Below are positions 1 to 7,624 of a DNA stretch of 11,208 bases, piece after piece. The notes beneath the pieces are model-generated. The model was not told where the DNA came from, did not search any database, and was given only the letters and a program-made list of their open reading frames with translations. Made by a program: the position numbers and the translations under genes. Position 1 is the first letter of the stretch, and every line of letters begins with the position of its first letter. Source of the stretch: an uncultured Arcobacter sp. (GTDB lineage: Bacteria; Campylobacterota; Campylobacteria; Campylobacterales; Arcobacteraceae); NCBI GenBank assembly GCA_913062735.1, contig CAJXWI010000032.1, forward strand, positions 1 through 11,208, written 5' to 3'.

Positions 1-428
1 AGCATTGCAAGTATTCCTAATGCAAAAGCAATATCTGTTGCAGTTGGAATTGCCCAGCCTCTCATCGCAACTTCATCCCCTATGTTAAAATACACATAAA
101 CTAATGCGGGTACCAACATACCTCCAACAGCTGCAAAAGCAGGAAGTGCTACTTGTTTAAGAGTAGACAAATGCCCTTCTAAGACTTCTCTTTTAACTTC
201 TAATCCAATTAAGAAAAAGAAAACAGCCATTAATCCATCATTAATCCATAAAATGAGAGGTTTTGCAATTTGTAATGCACCAAACTTAATTTCAACAGGT
301 GTGTGTAAAAAAGAGTCGTATAAAGAGGAGAAGTCCGTGTTTTTTAGAATCAAAGCAAAAATAGTTACAAATATTAATAATATTCCTGAAGAAGATTCTT
401 TTTTAATAAATTCATCTAAAAAATTCAT
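1..428 (-). CDS. nhaA: Na+/H+ antiporter NhaA, N-terminal part (cut by window edge)
   Basis: Inner-membrane antiporter that expels Na+ (or Li+) in exchange for H+, for pH and sodium balance. The frame reads from the ATG at 428-426 and runs off the left edge after 142 residues of a protein normally near 390. Family motifs are clear: [20 protein letters not shown] at residues 62-81, whose Glu77 and Glu81 match Glu78 and Glu82 of the E. coli protein, and [15 protein letters not shown] at 124-138, whose Asp132 matches Asp133 of E. coli NhaA. The paired aspartates of the ion-binding site lie beyond the window. The start has an AAGGA ribosome site a few bases upstream. The gene follows the murC operon on the same strand but is separated by a terminator and has its own candidate promoter, so it is probably transcribed alone. 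The plus-strand frame over this stretch is only its shadow. Confidence 0.95.
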   Translation of the reverse strand, partial: MNFLDEFIKKESSSGILLIFVTIFALILKNTDFSSLYDSFLHTPVEIKFGALQIAKPLILWINDGLMAVFFFLIGLEVKREVLEGHLSTLKQVALPAFAAVGGMLVPALVYVYFNIGDEVAMRGWAIPTATDIAFALGILAM

Positions 429-456
429 GTTAATCCTTATTAATTAAGTATTTGAG

Positions 457-470
457 TAAATACGTATTTA
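457..470. promoter_or_regulatory. 14-bp perfect palindrome in the nhaA leader, possible operator
   Basis: TAAATACGTATTTA reads the same on both strands. It lies between the candidate nhaA promoter and the start codon, 29 bases before the ATG. It could be an operator for a dimeric regulator, but no regulator gene is visible and the flanks are very AT-rich. The central TACGTA makes it less trivial than pure A/T repeats. Confidence 0.3.
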
Positions 471-506
471 AAAATAAAATAGTAAAAATTAATTAACCAT
501 TAATTA

Positions 507-512
507 ATTATA
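507..512 (-). promoter_or_regulatory. Candidate -10 box of the nhaA promoter
   Basis: On the minus strand a perfect TATAAT follows a T-rich run (TTTTGTAT), the usual form of sigma-70 promoters in Campylobacterota, which often lack a clear -35. Transcription would start near 500 and give a leader of about 70 bases that contains the 14-bp palindrome at 457-470. The box lies just beyond the murC terminator, as expected for a separate nhaA transcript. In such AT-rich DNA a TATAAT also arises by chance, so the call is moderate. Confidence 0.5.
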
Positions 513-537
513 ATACAAAAACTTATTTAAAGGAAGA

Positions 538-561
538 CCTTTGAGAAAATTTTCTCAAAGG
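538..561 (-). terminator. Palindromic terminator of the murC operon
   Basis: A perfect 24-bp palindrome begins one base after the murC stop codon. The arms are CCTTTGAG and CTCAAAGG, with AAAATTTT between them as loop or extra stem. On the minus strand it is followed by a short pyrimidine-rich run (TCTTCCTTT) instead of a strict U tract, so termination may be incomplete. It separates murC from the nhaA promoter. Confidence 0.65.
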
Positions 562-562
562 G

Positions 563-1870
563 TTAAGAAGAGTGTCTTAATTGGTAAGTAATATCACCAG
601 CGCCTACTCCAATAACTAAACCTTCATCATAAGATTTGATTATTTTTTTATCTTTAATGATTTCTAATTTGCAATCTTTTGCAAGTACTTTATCCGCAAA
701 AATAGGATTATAAGAAGCAAATTCTTTTTCAAAATCAATATCAATTACTTGCTCCCCTGGTATTGTCCAAATAGGCAGAATAATTAATTCATCACAACGT
801 TTAAAACATTTTTTAAAACCTTCTAAATTATCATAGGTTCTTGAATATTTATGAGGTTGCCAAATAACTACTCTTTTGTTAAGATTTTTTAAATTGTCGT
901 ATAATTCAACTGATTTCATAGTTACTTCAATTTCTGTAGGATGGTGTGCATAATCATCTATTAAAACAAAGTGTTCACATTTTTGTAAAACATCAAAACG
1001 CTTTTTAATGCCTTTGTAGTTTTTAAGATTTTCTCTGATTGTTTCTACATCAATCTCGTTAAGTGCAGCTAAAATAGCAAGTGAAGTATCTATAGCAATA
1101 TGATAACCAAAGCCCCAAACTTCAAAATAACCATGCTCTTTTAATTCAAACCTTGTAAAGGGTTCATCTTCTTTTAAAATATACGAAATATTTTTAATAT
1201 CAAGGCTTGGGTATAAATTAGTAGCATCTTTTATATTCAAAGCTTTAATATGTTCATCTTCAGCATTAAGAACTCTTATCTTACCTAAAGAGATAAACTT
1301 TCGATAAGAATCAAAAAACTTATCATAATCATAATTGTAATATTCCATATGTTCTGGTTCAGCATTCGTTACAATAGAACAATAAGGATTTGATAATAAA
1401 AAACTTGCATCGCTTTCATCCGCTTCAAATGCAACCAAATCATCAACATATCTAAAGTTAGAATTAAAGTCTTTTGAAATAGCTCCAATAATGGCAGATG
1501 AATTTAAAATAGAAGATAATATAGCTGTAGTTGTAGATTTACCATGAGCTCCTGCAACACAATAGTTTTTCTTATCTCCCAAAATCAAAGGCAGTGCTTC
1601 TTTTCTTGAAAGTGTTCTAATTTGTCTAATTCTTGATTCAATTAATTCAGGGTTTTCATCACTTACAGCAGCAGAGTAAATAACAATATCTGGCTTATCT
1701 ATATTTTTGGCACTTTGTGGAAAAACAACATTAATTCCTTCTTTTTTTAATTCTTGTGTAATGGGAGAATCTTTCATATCAGACCCACAGACTTCATGAC
1801 CATTGTGATGTAAAAAACGTGCCAAAGCAGAAAGTCCAATTCCCCCTATTCCAATAAAATGTATTTTCAT
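563..1870 (-). CDS. murC: UDP-N-acetylmuramate--L-alanine ligase
   Basis: Cytoplasmic ATP-dependent ligase that joins L-alanine to UDP-MurNAc, the first step of peptide-stem assembly in peptidoglycan synthesis. The 435-residue length is typical, and all three Mur-ligase domains are present. The N-terminal UDP-substrate domain has GIGGIG at residues 7-12. The central ATPase domain has the P-loop GAHGKST at 107-113, EADESD at 149-154 and TNAEPEHMEYY at 168-178. The C-terminal domain has DDYAHHPTEI at 305-314 and QPHKYSRT at 338-345. The P-loop reads GAHGKS where many homologues have GTHGKT, a conservative change. The ATG at 1870 lies 1 base from the stop of the upstream gene, with GGA as a short ribosome site inside that gene, which points to translational coupling. 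It is the last gene of the operon, followed directly by a terminator. Confidence 0.97.
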   Translation of the reverse strand: MKIHFIGIGGIGLSALARFLHHNGHEVCGSDMKDSPITQELKKEGINVVFPQSAKNIDKPDIVIYSAAVSDENPELIESRIRQIRTLSRKEALPLILGDKKNYCVAGAHGKSTTTAILSSILNSSAIIGAISKDFNSNFRYVDDLVAFEADESDASFLLSNPYCSIVTNAEPEHMEYYNYDYDKFFDSYRKFISLGKIRVLNAEDEHIKALNIKDATNLYPSLDIKNISYILKEDEPFTRFELKEHGYFEVWGFGYHIAIDTSLAILAALNEIDVETIRENLKNYKGIKKRFDVLQKCEHFVLIDDYAHHPTEIEVTMKSVELYDNLKNLNKRVVIWQPHKYSRTYDNLEGFKKCFKRCDELIILPIWTIPGEQVIDIDFEKEFASYNPIFADKVLAKDCKLEIIKDKKIIKSYDEGLVIGVGAGDITYQLRHSS

Positions 1871-1871
1871 A

Positions 1872-2450
1872 TTAATCCAACAAATGTTTTAAAGAAGCAT
1901 ATTCTTTTTCTAAAAGTACAGTATTTTCTTTTAAATAATCATCAATATTAAAAGTAAATTCATCTATAAAATACGCATACTTTTCTTGGGTTGATACATT
2001 TGATGTGTCAACTTTTTCTTTATAAAAAACGTCTAGAGTGGTTTCTGTGGCAATTGAGATTAAGTGAACATTAATAGATTTTTGCAAGGTTTCATCTTCA
2101 ATAATATTACATAATACAAAAAGCAATTCTTTCGCTGCATCAAATTGATCATTTGACCACTTCTCAATAGCATGCTCATAAAAAGAACGTACTAAGTATA
2201 ATTCATGGTTTTCTAATGAAAGTTTTTTCCCTGCATCAATAATCGTTTGTACCTCATCAAAGGAAATAGTTAAAATATGTTGGTAAATACTATTTATTTT
2301 TTCTTCATCTAAATCCAATATTAACATAGTATCAAGCACTTCATATAAGGCTTCAATATTTTTGCTTTCAATGGCATCTACTCTTGTTTTTTCCAAATAT
2401 TCTAAAAATTCTGGATTACTTCTTGCTTCGTTTAATTCACTTTGATTCAT
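1872..2450 (-). CDS. Acidic helical protein of unknown function between dapC and murC
   Basis: I do not recognise a family for this 192-residue protein. It has no signal peptide, no membrane segment, no cysteine cluster and no nucleotide-binding motif, so it is probably cytoplasmic. It is rich in Glu, Asp, Leu and Ile, with heptad-like spacing that suggests an all-helical fold, for example NPEFLEYLEKTRVDAIESK near residues 12-30. It contains a single Trp (WSNDQFDAAKELLF, about 98-111) and two short helix-loop-helix-like stretches. The frame is certainly real: its ATG at 2450 overlaps the dapC stop by 14 bases, and its stop lies 1 base before the murC start, so it is translated as part of the operon. 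By position it could assist or regulate MurC or the diaminopimelate branch, but nothing in the sequence proves this. Confidence 0.85.
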   Translation of the reverse strand: MNQSELNEARSNPEFLEYLEKTRVDAIESKNIEALYEVLDTMLILDLDEEKINSIYQHILTISFDEVQTIIDAGKKLSLENHELYLVRSFYEHAIEKWSNDQFDAAKELLFVLCNIIEDETLQKSINVHLISIATETTLDVFYKEKVDTSNVSTQEKYAYFIDEFTFNIDDYLKENTVLLEKEYASLKHLLD

Positions 2451-3573
2451 TTATAAAATCCTTTAATCGTAATAATACTTCTTTTGTTTTTTCAACGTTC
2501 TCTACTAATGCAATACGAACATAACCCTTACCAATACCATTTCTTCCTAAGAACGTTCCTGGCAATACTTTAATATGCTTTTGTTTGTACAATTCTTTTG
2601 TAAATTCTAATTCATCTTTAACTTCTAGCCAAATATAAAAAGTCGCCTCTGATATTTTTATACCCAATATTTCTTTTGCTAAAATAAAATTTTCTCTATA
2701 AATAGCTCTAAATTCTTGAACATGTTTTTCATCACTCCAGGCTTTACTTGCAGCCATTTGAATAGGTACAGGAGCTGCACACCCCACATACGTTCTATAT
2801 TTCATATACTCTTTTAATATATCTTTATCTCCAGCTATAAAACCAGAACGTAAGCCAGGAGCTGAGCTTCTTTTTGAAATGGAATTTAAAACCAAAATAT
2901 TTTTAAAACTTGGATTAGAAGCTGCAATAGAAGCTTCTAATAAAGAAATAGGTCTTTTGTTTTCATCAAAATAAATTTCTGAGTAACATTCATCATTTAA
3001 TAAAACAAAATCATATTCTAAAGCATACTTTACCCATGTACTTAAATCCTTCATACAAATAGTTGAAGCAGTAGGATTAGAAGGGTAGTTCAAAATAACC
3101 AAATCACATTCTTTCATTTCTTCTTTACTTAAAAAGGCTTGAAAATTATTAGAAGAAGTAAGATTCATATGAATTATTTTTGATTTAGTAACAATACTTG
3201 CACCTTCATAAATTTGATAAAAAGGATTAGGAAATGCAATAACAGGATCTTTTATATCAAATAATAAAAACTGAGGAAAATTAAATAAAACTTCTCTCGT
3301 ACCTAAAGTAGGTATGATTTCTTCTTTTTTTAAGCTTACATCAAAACGCGTTTTTACAAAAGATATCATTGCTTCTTTAAGTACAGGTAAACCAGCAGAT
3401 GCTGGGTACTTTTTAAGAAAACAAGCAGTATTGCTCAACTCTTCTTTAATAAAAGCAGGCGTTTCAAACTGAGGTTCCCCTATTGTTAATGCCGATAAAT
3501 TATAGTCTTTATTAGGAATTATATCTTGCAATAATTCTGCTAATCTTTCAAAAGGATACTTTTCAAATACCAC
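2437..3573 (-). CDS. dapC: PLP-dependent class I/II aminotransferase, probably succinyldiaminopimelate transaminase
   Basis: Fold-type I aminotransferase. As DapC it would convert N-succinyl-2-amino-6-ketopimelate, with glutamate, to N-succinyl-L,L-diaminopimelate in lysine and meso-DAP synthesis. Its 378 residues match the family. Visible cofactor residues are Asn166 in NYPSNPTAS, Asp194 and Tyr197 in NDECYSEIYFDE, Schiff-base Lys234 and phosphate-binding Arg242 in SISKRSSAPGLRSG, and the probable carboxylate-binding Arg353 in YVRIAL. The fold is certain. The substrate is inferred from its place three genes before murC; a dapC-like gene beside murC is, as I recall, also found in Helicobacter. 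The start is a GTG at 3573 with AAGGAG five bases upstream, and no better ATG exists. It overlaps the next gene by 14 bases and lies 20 bases after the previous one. An AspC-like role on another amino acid cannot be excluded. Confidence 0.85.
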   Translation of the reverse strand: MVFEKYPFERLAELLQDIIPNKDYNLSALTIGEPQFETPAFIKEELSNTACFLKKYPASAGLPVLKEAMISFVKTRFDVSLKKEEIIPTLGTREVLFNFPQFLLFDIKDPVIAFPNPFYQIYEGASIVTKSKIIHMNLTSSNNFQAFLSKEEMKECDLVILNYPSNPTASTICMKDLSTWVKYALEYDFVLLNDECYSEIYFDENKRPISLLEASIAASNPSFKNILVLNSISKRSSAPGLRSGFIAGDKDILKEYMKYRTYVGCAAPVPIQMAASKAWSDEKHVQEFRAIYRENFILAKEILGIKISEATFYIWLEVKDELEFTKELYKQKHIKVLPGTFLGRNGIGKGYVRIALVENVEKTKEVLLRLKDFINESK

Positions 3574-3578
3574 TTTTT

Positions 3579-3584
3579 CTCCTT
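3579..3584 (-). promoter_or_regulatory. Strong ribosome site that fixes the GTG start of dapC
   Basis: AAGGAG on the minus strand, followed by five A residues and then GTG. It is the best Shine-Dalgarno match in the window and lies in the 20-base gap after the preceding gene. It compensates for the non-ATG start and makes that start the clear choice. Confidence 0.8.
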
Positions 3585-3593
3585 ATTTTAAGT

Positions 3594-5039
3594 TTATTCT
3601 TCTTCGTCTTCTACAATAGGAATTAAAATCTGATTAAAATGTTCCATATCAAAAGAAATTAAATCAGAATTAGTATAAAAGAAATCAAAAAAGTATCGTT
3701 TTTTCAACATCTCTTTTTTAAAAGGCATTATTTGTAGAATATTTTTCTGTTCTTTTAATTTTTGAATGGGATTCGCATCTTTACTTTGTATTTCTATTCT
3801 TTGATTAAAGATTTTAGCCAGATTCTCAAAGTGCTCTAAAAGCCTTTTTTTATCTTCCTTATCATCAAAACCAATGGGATCCATATCAAATATCTTTGTT
3901 TTTGTAGACAACTGTGCTGAGATATCAAATACAATGGGGGATATTTGCTCATAAGATTTAGTATCATTTAACAGTACAAAGGTTTCTTTAGTACTTGCTA
4001 TTTCATTTAAACCTAGTTTAAAAATAGGTATTTTAATTTCTTCTAATTCATTCAAATAATTAGGAATAAAAAAAAGTTTATGAGTCAGCATTAAAACACC
4101 AATATCGTATTTTTTAATGTCACTTTTCATAATTTTTGAAAACGTGCTGTTTGCATAATCCATATCAATAATAACCGTTTTTTCAAAACTTTTCACTAAT
4201 TCTTTTATTTGATTCATAATACCAACATTCGTTGGTCGTGTAATTTTTATAATTAATTTTTTATTTTTTAAACGTTTATTTAAATATATTGCTTCTTTTA
4301 TAGCAAGTACAATTTCTTTTTCACTTTGAAGGTATAAATCCAAATACAAATAAATATTTGTACCAAAAGGACGAGGAAACTGACCTTGCGTTCTACCAAC
4401 AGCTTTGTATACTTGCATTAAAACCTTAGGTTTACCTATTATCAAAATTGTATCATTGGGTTTTAAAATCAATGAGGGTTTAATTGTAACTAATTCTTCA
4501 TTTCTATATAAAGCAAAAATTTTCCAATCTTTTTGTTCAATGGAACCTACATACCTAAAAGCATAAGCAGAACCAAATGGAATTCTAATTTCCATTATTT
4601 CGCCTTGTTTTAGCCCTATATTTTGTGCCAAAATTGGAATATTAGGAAGTCTTTCAACCATACCGTTTGCTAAAACATCAATACCTTGATGCACATTTAC
4701 ATAAGGGTCATCAATTTCTAAGCCCCAATAGTCTAAAACACTCATATGTAAAGTACTTTTTGAGTCTTTTATATTTTTAATAACATTTAACATTTCATCT
4801 TTTGAATTAAGTGCAATGAGAACTTCTGTATGGATATCTTTATCTAAAACCATGGATATCTTAGACTTTGAAGTAGGGTCAAATTTATAAAAAGTAAAAT
4901 TTGAAGGCCTGTGTTCACCTAAAATAACATCATTGATATAAATAATATCATAAGAATTATCATTTACATTTGACTCAATAATTCTATTAAGCAATTTTTT
5001 TGCTACAATCCCATCAAGTATTACTAGTATCTTTTTCAT
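3594..5039 (-). CDS. TrkA-C/RCK-type regulatory protein (COG3400-like) with an unassigned C-terminal half
   Basis: Cytoplasmic protein of 481 residues with no membrane segment. Residues 1-130 look like a degenerate Rossmann (TrkA-N-like) domain: beta strand KKILVILDG, then DIIYINDV, then VLIALNS, but without a GxGxxG dinucleotide motif. Residues 140-213 look like a TrkA-C (RCK-C) domain, ending in the typical LKPNDTILIIGKP at 192-204. Residues 226-481 have alternating strands and helices (KKLIIKITRP, KTVIIDMDYA, YDIGVLMLTH) that suggest a second alpha/beta domain I cannot name. TrkA-C domains usually bind small ligands and control ion channels or transporters, but no channel gene is adjacent. 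It starts the dapC-murC operon. The ATG at 5039 has no ribosome site, and an in-frame TAA lies 18 bases upstream of it, so the start is firm. Family assignment is by pattern only, and its function is unknown. Confidence 0.72.
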   Translation of the reverse strand: MKKILVILDGIVAKKLLNRIIESNVNDNSYDIIYINDVILGEHRPSNFTFYKFDPTSKSKISMVLDKDIHTEVLIALNSKDEMLNVIKNIKDSKSTLHMSVLDYWGLEIDDPYVNVHQGIDVLANGMVERLPNIPILAQNIGLKQGEIMEIRIPFGSAYAFRYVGSIEQKDWKIFALYRNEELVTIKPSLILKPNDTILIIGKPKVLMQVYKAVGRTQGQFPRPFGTNIYLYLDLYLQSEKEIVLAIKEAIYLNKRLKNKKLIIKITRPTNVGIMNQIKELVKSFEKTVIIDMDYANSTFSKIMKSDIKKYDIGVLMLTHKLFFIPNYLNELEEIKIPIFKLGLNEIASTKETFVLLNDTKSYEQISPIVFDISAQLSTKTKIFDMDPIGFDDKEDKKRLLEHFENLAKIFNQRIEIQSKDANPIQKLKEQKNILQIMPFKKEMLKKRYFFDFFYTNSDLISFDMEHFNQILIPIVEDEEE

Positions 5040-5045
5040 CTTGGG

Positions 5046-5075
5046 ATTATATCTTTTTTATACTTGTTTTCTCAA
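5046..5075 (-). promoter_or_regulatory. Promoter of the COG3400-dapC-murC operon, probably leaderless
   Basis: TTGAGA (5070-5075) and a perfect TATAAT (5046-5051) are separated by 18 bases, one of the best -35/-10 pairs in the window. Only six bases (CCCAAG) lie between the -10 box and the ATG, so transcription should begin at or within a base or two of the start codon. The missing Shine-Dalgarno agrees with a leaderless message. Read-through from the histidine kinase gene 51 bases upstream is also possible, as no terminator is visible between them. Confidence 0.6.
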
Positions 5076-5090
5076 ATACTGTCATTTATC

Positions 5091-6719
5091 TTAAGTCCTA
5101 GCTAAACTTTCATCCTTGAAAAGCGGTATTTTAATTAAAAATACTGCACCTTTTTCTTCATTACTTGCAGATAAAAAGCCTTGCATATTTTGCTCAATTA
5201 TAATTTTACTCATATATAAACCAATTCCCGTACCCGCATATTGATGTTTCGTTGTAAAATAAGGATCAAATACTTTCTCAATAATATCAGAAGGAATTCC
5301 CCCTGCATTATCTGATATTTTTATACATCCAAAAATATCTTCTTTATACACCTTGATATTTATTAAACCTTCATTGATTTCATTTTCAATTAACGCATCT
5401 TTCGCATTTGAAAAAATATTTAACATGGCTTGTGCAAACTCATTTGGAAAACCTAACACACTAACTTCATCTCCAATATCCTTTTTTACTTTTATATTAT
5501 TATGTTTAAAGCCTGCATCAATTAAATCAATAGTAGTATCAATAGTAGCCATTAAAGAAAATTTTTCTTTTTGTTTATTGGGTTGAAAAAAGTTTCTAAA
5601 ATCATCAATAGTTTTACTCATCATATTTGTAAGTTGTACACCTTTATGCATTGAATCATCAACAAAGTCTTTGGTTAACACTCCATTATTATAAGAGAAA
5701 TGAATGTTTTGAATAATTAGGCCCAAGGCATTTAAAGGCTGCCTCCACTGATGGGCAATATTTCCAATCATTTCTCCCATTGCTGCTAGCCTTGACTGCT
5801 GAATCAGCATTCTTTCATGTTTATGACGCTTTGAAATCTCTTCTTTTACTTTTGAATCAAGATTTTTATTAAGCTCTGCTAATTCTTTTGTTTTTAACTC
5901 CAAATTTATATTTACTTTGTTCACTTCTTGTGTTCTTTTTTGTACTCTTAATTCTAAATCTTCATGAGAAAGTCTTAGTTTTAATTGCGATTCTTCAAGA
6001 TTTTTTACCATAATGTTAAAGGTATTAGACAGTTCCCCTATTTCATCATTGCGATCAATTAAAGAGCGTACACTTAAATTTCCATTAGCAATTGAGGTTG
6101 CTGTTTGATTCAGTTTAATAATGGGACTTGCAAATAAGTTTGCAATATAAAAAGAGATAAAAAAAGCAGCCACAATTAAAGTAGAGAATAAATACACAAA
6201 CAATAAATACAATTCATTGATTTTATTATCATAATCTTTAATATCAAAACTTAGATGTAACCATCCCCAATGCACTCCTGAGAAATAAATAGGATAGGTA
6301 TAATGGAAAACTCTTTTTTTTAAAATAGGAGAATACATGATTTTATAACGTTCCGTATTTTTTTGCATTTGTAACAAGGATGCATCTATTTTATTTAAAT
6401 AAGACCAAGATTTTTTTTCAATATTAAAATACTGTTTATCCAGTTTAGCAACAATAATATTTTGAAGCTTATCATTGTTTTTAATATACTCAGAATTAAA
6501 CTCCACTAAATAAGAAGAATCATCTATAATTAAAGCATCTGAAGTTACAAAAGAAATAGACTGAGAGATGCTTTTCCCCTCAGAATGAAGCAGTTCAATA
6601 ATAGATTTTTTTTGAAGTAAGAGTAAGTATCCTGCGAATATTGAAGTTACTATCATAATCCCTACAAATAACAAAGAAAATACTTTCCAAAATAATTTGT
6701 TTTTTTCTAAACTTTCCAT
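5091..6719 (-). CDS. Membrane sensor histidine kinase (Cache-like sensor, HAMP, HQWRQPL-type kinase core)
   Basis: Two-component sensor that should phosphorylate a separate response regulator. Its 542 residues comprise: membrane helix 1 at about 10-35; a periplasmic region at 36-168 that ends in YPIYFSGVHWGWLHLSFDI, a pattern like small Cache/PDC sensors; helix 2 at about 169-195; a HAMP domain to about 245 (DEIGEL at 225-230); a long coiled coil at 240-310; the phosphorylated His323 in IAHQWRQPLN; and an ATPase domain with N box NIFSNAKDAL (434-443, Asn438), G1 DNAGGI (470-475), F box FDPYFTTK (484-491) and G2 GTGIGLY (496-502). All catalytic residues are present, so it should be active. There is no receiver domain, and the nearest partner is the divergent REC-GGDEF protein. 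Its ATG shares one base with the stop of the binding-protein gene (TAATG), a strong sign of coupled synthesis. The plus-strand frame at 5353-5586 is its shadow. Confidence 0.93.
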   Translation of the reverse strand: MESLEKNKLFWKVFSLLFVGIMIVTSIFAGYLLLLQKKSIIELLHSEGKSISQSISFVTSDALIIDDSSYLVEFNSEYIKNNDKLQNIIVAKLDKQYFNIEKKSWSYLNKIDASLLQMQKNTERYKIMYSPILKKRVFHYTYPIYFSGVHWGWLHLSFDIKDYDNKINELYLLFVYLFSTLIVAAFFISFYIANLFASPIIKLNQTATSIANGNLSVRSLIDRNDEIGELSNTFNIMVKNLEESQLKLRLSHEDLELRVQKRTQEVNKVNINLELKTKELAELNKNLDSKVKEEISKRHKHERMLIQQSRLAAMGEMIGNIAHQWRQPLNALGLIIQNIHFSYNNGVLTKDFVDDSMHKGVQLTNMMSKTIDDFRNFFQPNKQKEKFSLMATIDTTIDLIDAGFKHNNIKVKKDIGDEVSVLGFPNEFAQAMLNIFSNAKDALIENEINEGLINIKVYKEDIFGCIKISDNAGGIPSDIIEKVFDPYFTTKHQYAGTGIGLYMSKIIIEQNMQGFLSASNEEKGAVFLIKIPLFKDESLART

Positions 6720-7591
6720 TATTTCACCTTTGATTTAAGTAAGGTATATGCTTTGTACATGTTCTCAAAATCTATTAGATCTTTTTCATCAATTAGTTCT
6801 ATTGTTCTTATTTTTGACATTTCAAAGGCTTCTTTCCTTAAATATTCATACTTTTCATCCATTGTTAATAAAAGAATTTTATCTTTATATTCTTTTTCTA
6901 CACTTTTATGAATTAAACCAACACTTGAAATAAAAATATTTTCTGATTTTTCAATAATCTCCACATTCTTTTTAATTTGAGGATTGACTTCTACAATGGT
7001 TTCATAAATCCCTTTAGGTACTACTGCAAAGTTTTCTTTTCCAAAAAAAACTTTATAGACAAGTAAAGACTGTTTTTTTAAATCATAGTCTTTTGTAAAT
7101 ACACTTTTATATCCTACATTATATTTTTTAAGCATTAAATTATCAAGCCATAATTTAGCAGAACTTTCATTCTTTTTAAAATAAATATTTTTAATAGAAC
7201 TTTCATCTAAATTAAGTTTTCCCATTTTATTTTTAATTAAATAATAGGTAATAAATGTTTTATGTTCACTAATTGAAAAGGTATACAATTGTTGAGTGTG
7301 TTTTAATAAATTTTTCTTATATTTTAAATACGTTAAAATAGGCAAGGAAACAAAATATACCTTCCCTTGAATAAAATCCAAATATAACTCGTCTTCATCT
7401 TGATAAAGTTTTGCTTTAATTGTAATACCTAAATCATCCATGTTATTAAGTTTATCTGCCCAAATTTTTAAGGCTAAACTGCTTTCTTTTTCAGTTACAT
7501 GAAAATTTTTAGCAAATAGTCCAAAAGGAATATTTTTTGCATAAAGAGTATCAAAGAGTAAAAAGATTAAAAAAAACACACTACTTTTCAA
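6719..7591 (-). CDS. PhnD-like periplasmic substrate-binding protein, probable sensor partner
   Basis: Secreted 290-residue protein with a signal peptide (MKSSVFFLIFLLFDTLYA, cleavage likely after Ala18). The body follows the PhnD/phosphonate-type binding-protein pattern. FIQGKVYFVSLPILTYLK (73-90) corresponds to the family's G-K-V-D-F...P..Y segment, with Tyr in place of the usual Asp. IYFKKNESSAKLWLDNLM (136-153) corresponds to the serine-rich ligand loop. FGKENFAVVPKGIYETIV (183-200) corresponds to the second-lobe segment. No permease or ATPase gene is near, and the gene is fused by a TAATG overlap to a histidine kinase gene, so I infer that it presents a ligand to the kinase and does not feed a transporter. 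The ligand is unknown. The start is a TTG at 7591 with AAGGA six bases upstream; starting there keeps Lys2 before the hydrophobic core. Similarity is remote, so the family call is moderate. Confidence 0.7.
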   Translation of the reverse strand: MKSSVFFLIFLLFDTLYAKNIPFGLFAKNFHVTEKESSLALKIWADKLNNMDDLGITIKAKLYQDEDELYLDFIQGKVYFVSLPILTYLKYKKNLLKHTQQLYTFSISEHKTFITYYLIKNKMGKLNLDESSIKNIYFKKNESSAKLWLDNLMLKKYNVGYKSVFTKDYDLKKQSLLVYKVFFGKENFAVVPKGIYETIVEVNPQIKKNVEIIEKSENIFISSVGLIHKSVEKEYKDKILLLTMDEKYEYLRKEAFEMSKIRTIELIDEKDLIDFENMYKAYTLLKSKVK

Positions 7592-7597
7592 ATATTT

Positions 7598-7602
7598 TCC
7601 TT
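7598..7602 (-). promoter_or_regulatory. Ribosome site supporting the TTG start of the PhnD-like gene
   Basis: AAGGA on the minus strand, six bases before TTG, inside the 33-base gap after the TolC-family gene. No ATG fits with a complete signal peptide. An in-frame GTG four codons later would remove the only positive charge in front of the hydrophobic stretch. Confidence 0.6.
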
Positions 7603-7624
7603 ATAAATAATATAAATAAATTTA

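Noticed and set aside
253..447. Plus-strand frame of 64 codons
   Set aside because: It lies antisense to nhaA, whose conserved motifs are clear on the minus strand, and has no family features.
486..512. Repeated TTAATTAA units upstream of nhaA as a possible operator or origin element
   Set aside because: Low-complexity A/T repeats expected in this composition; no regular array of boxes.
5353..5586. Plus-strand frame of 77 codons
   Set aside because: Antisense to the histidine kinase ATPase domain; a shadow frame.
6748..6933. Plus-strand frame of 61 codons with a hydrophobic product
   Set aside because: Antisense to the PhnD-like gene; hydrophobicity results from reading A-rich codons in reverse.
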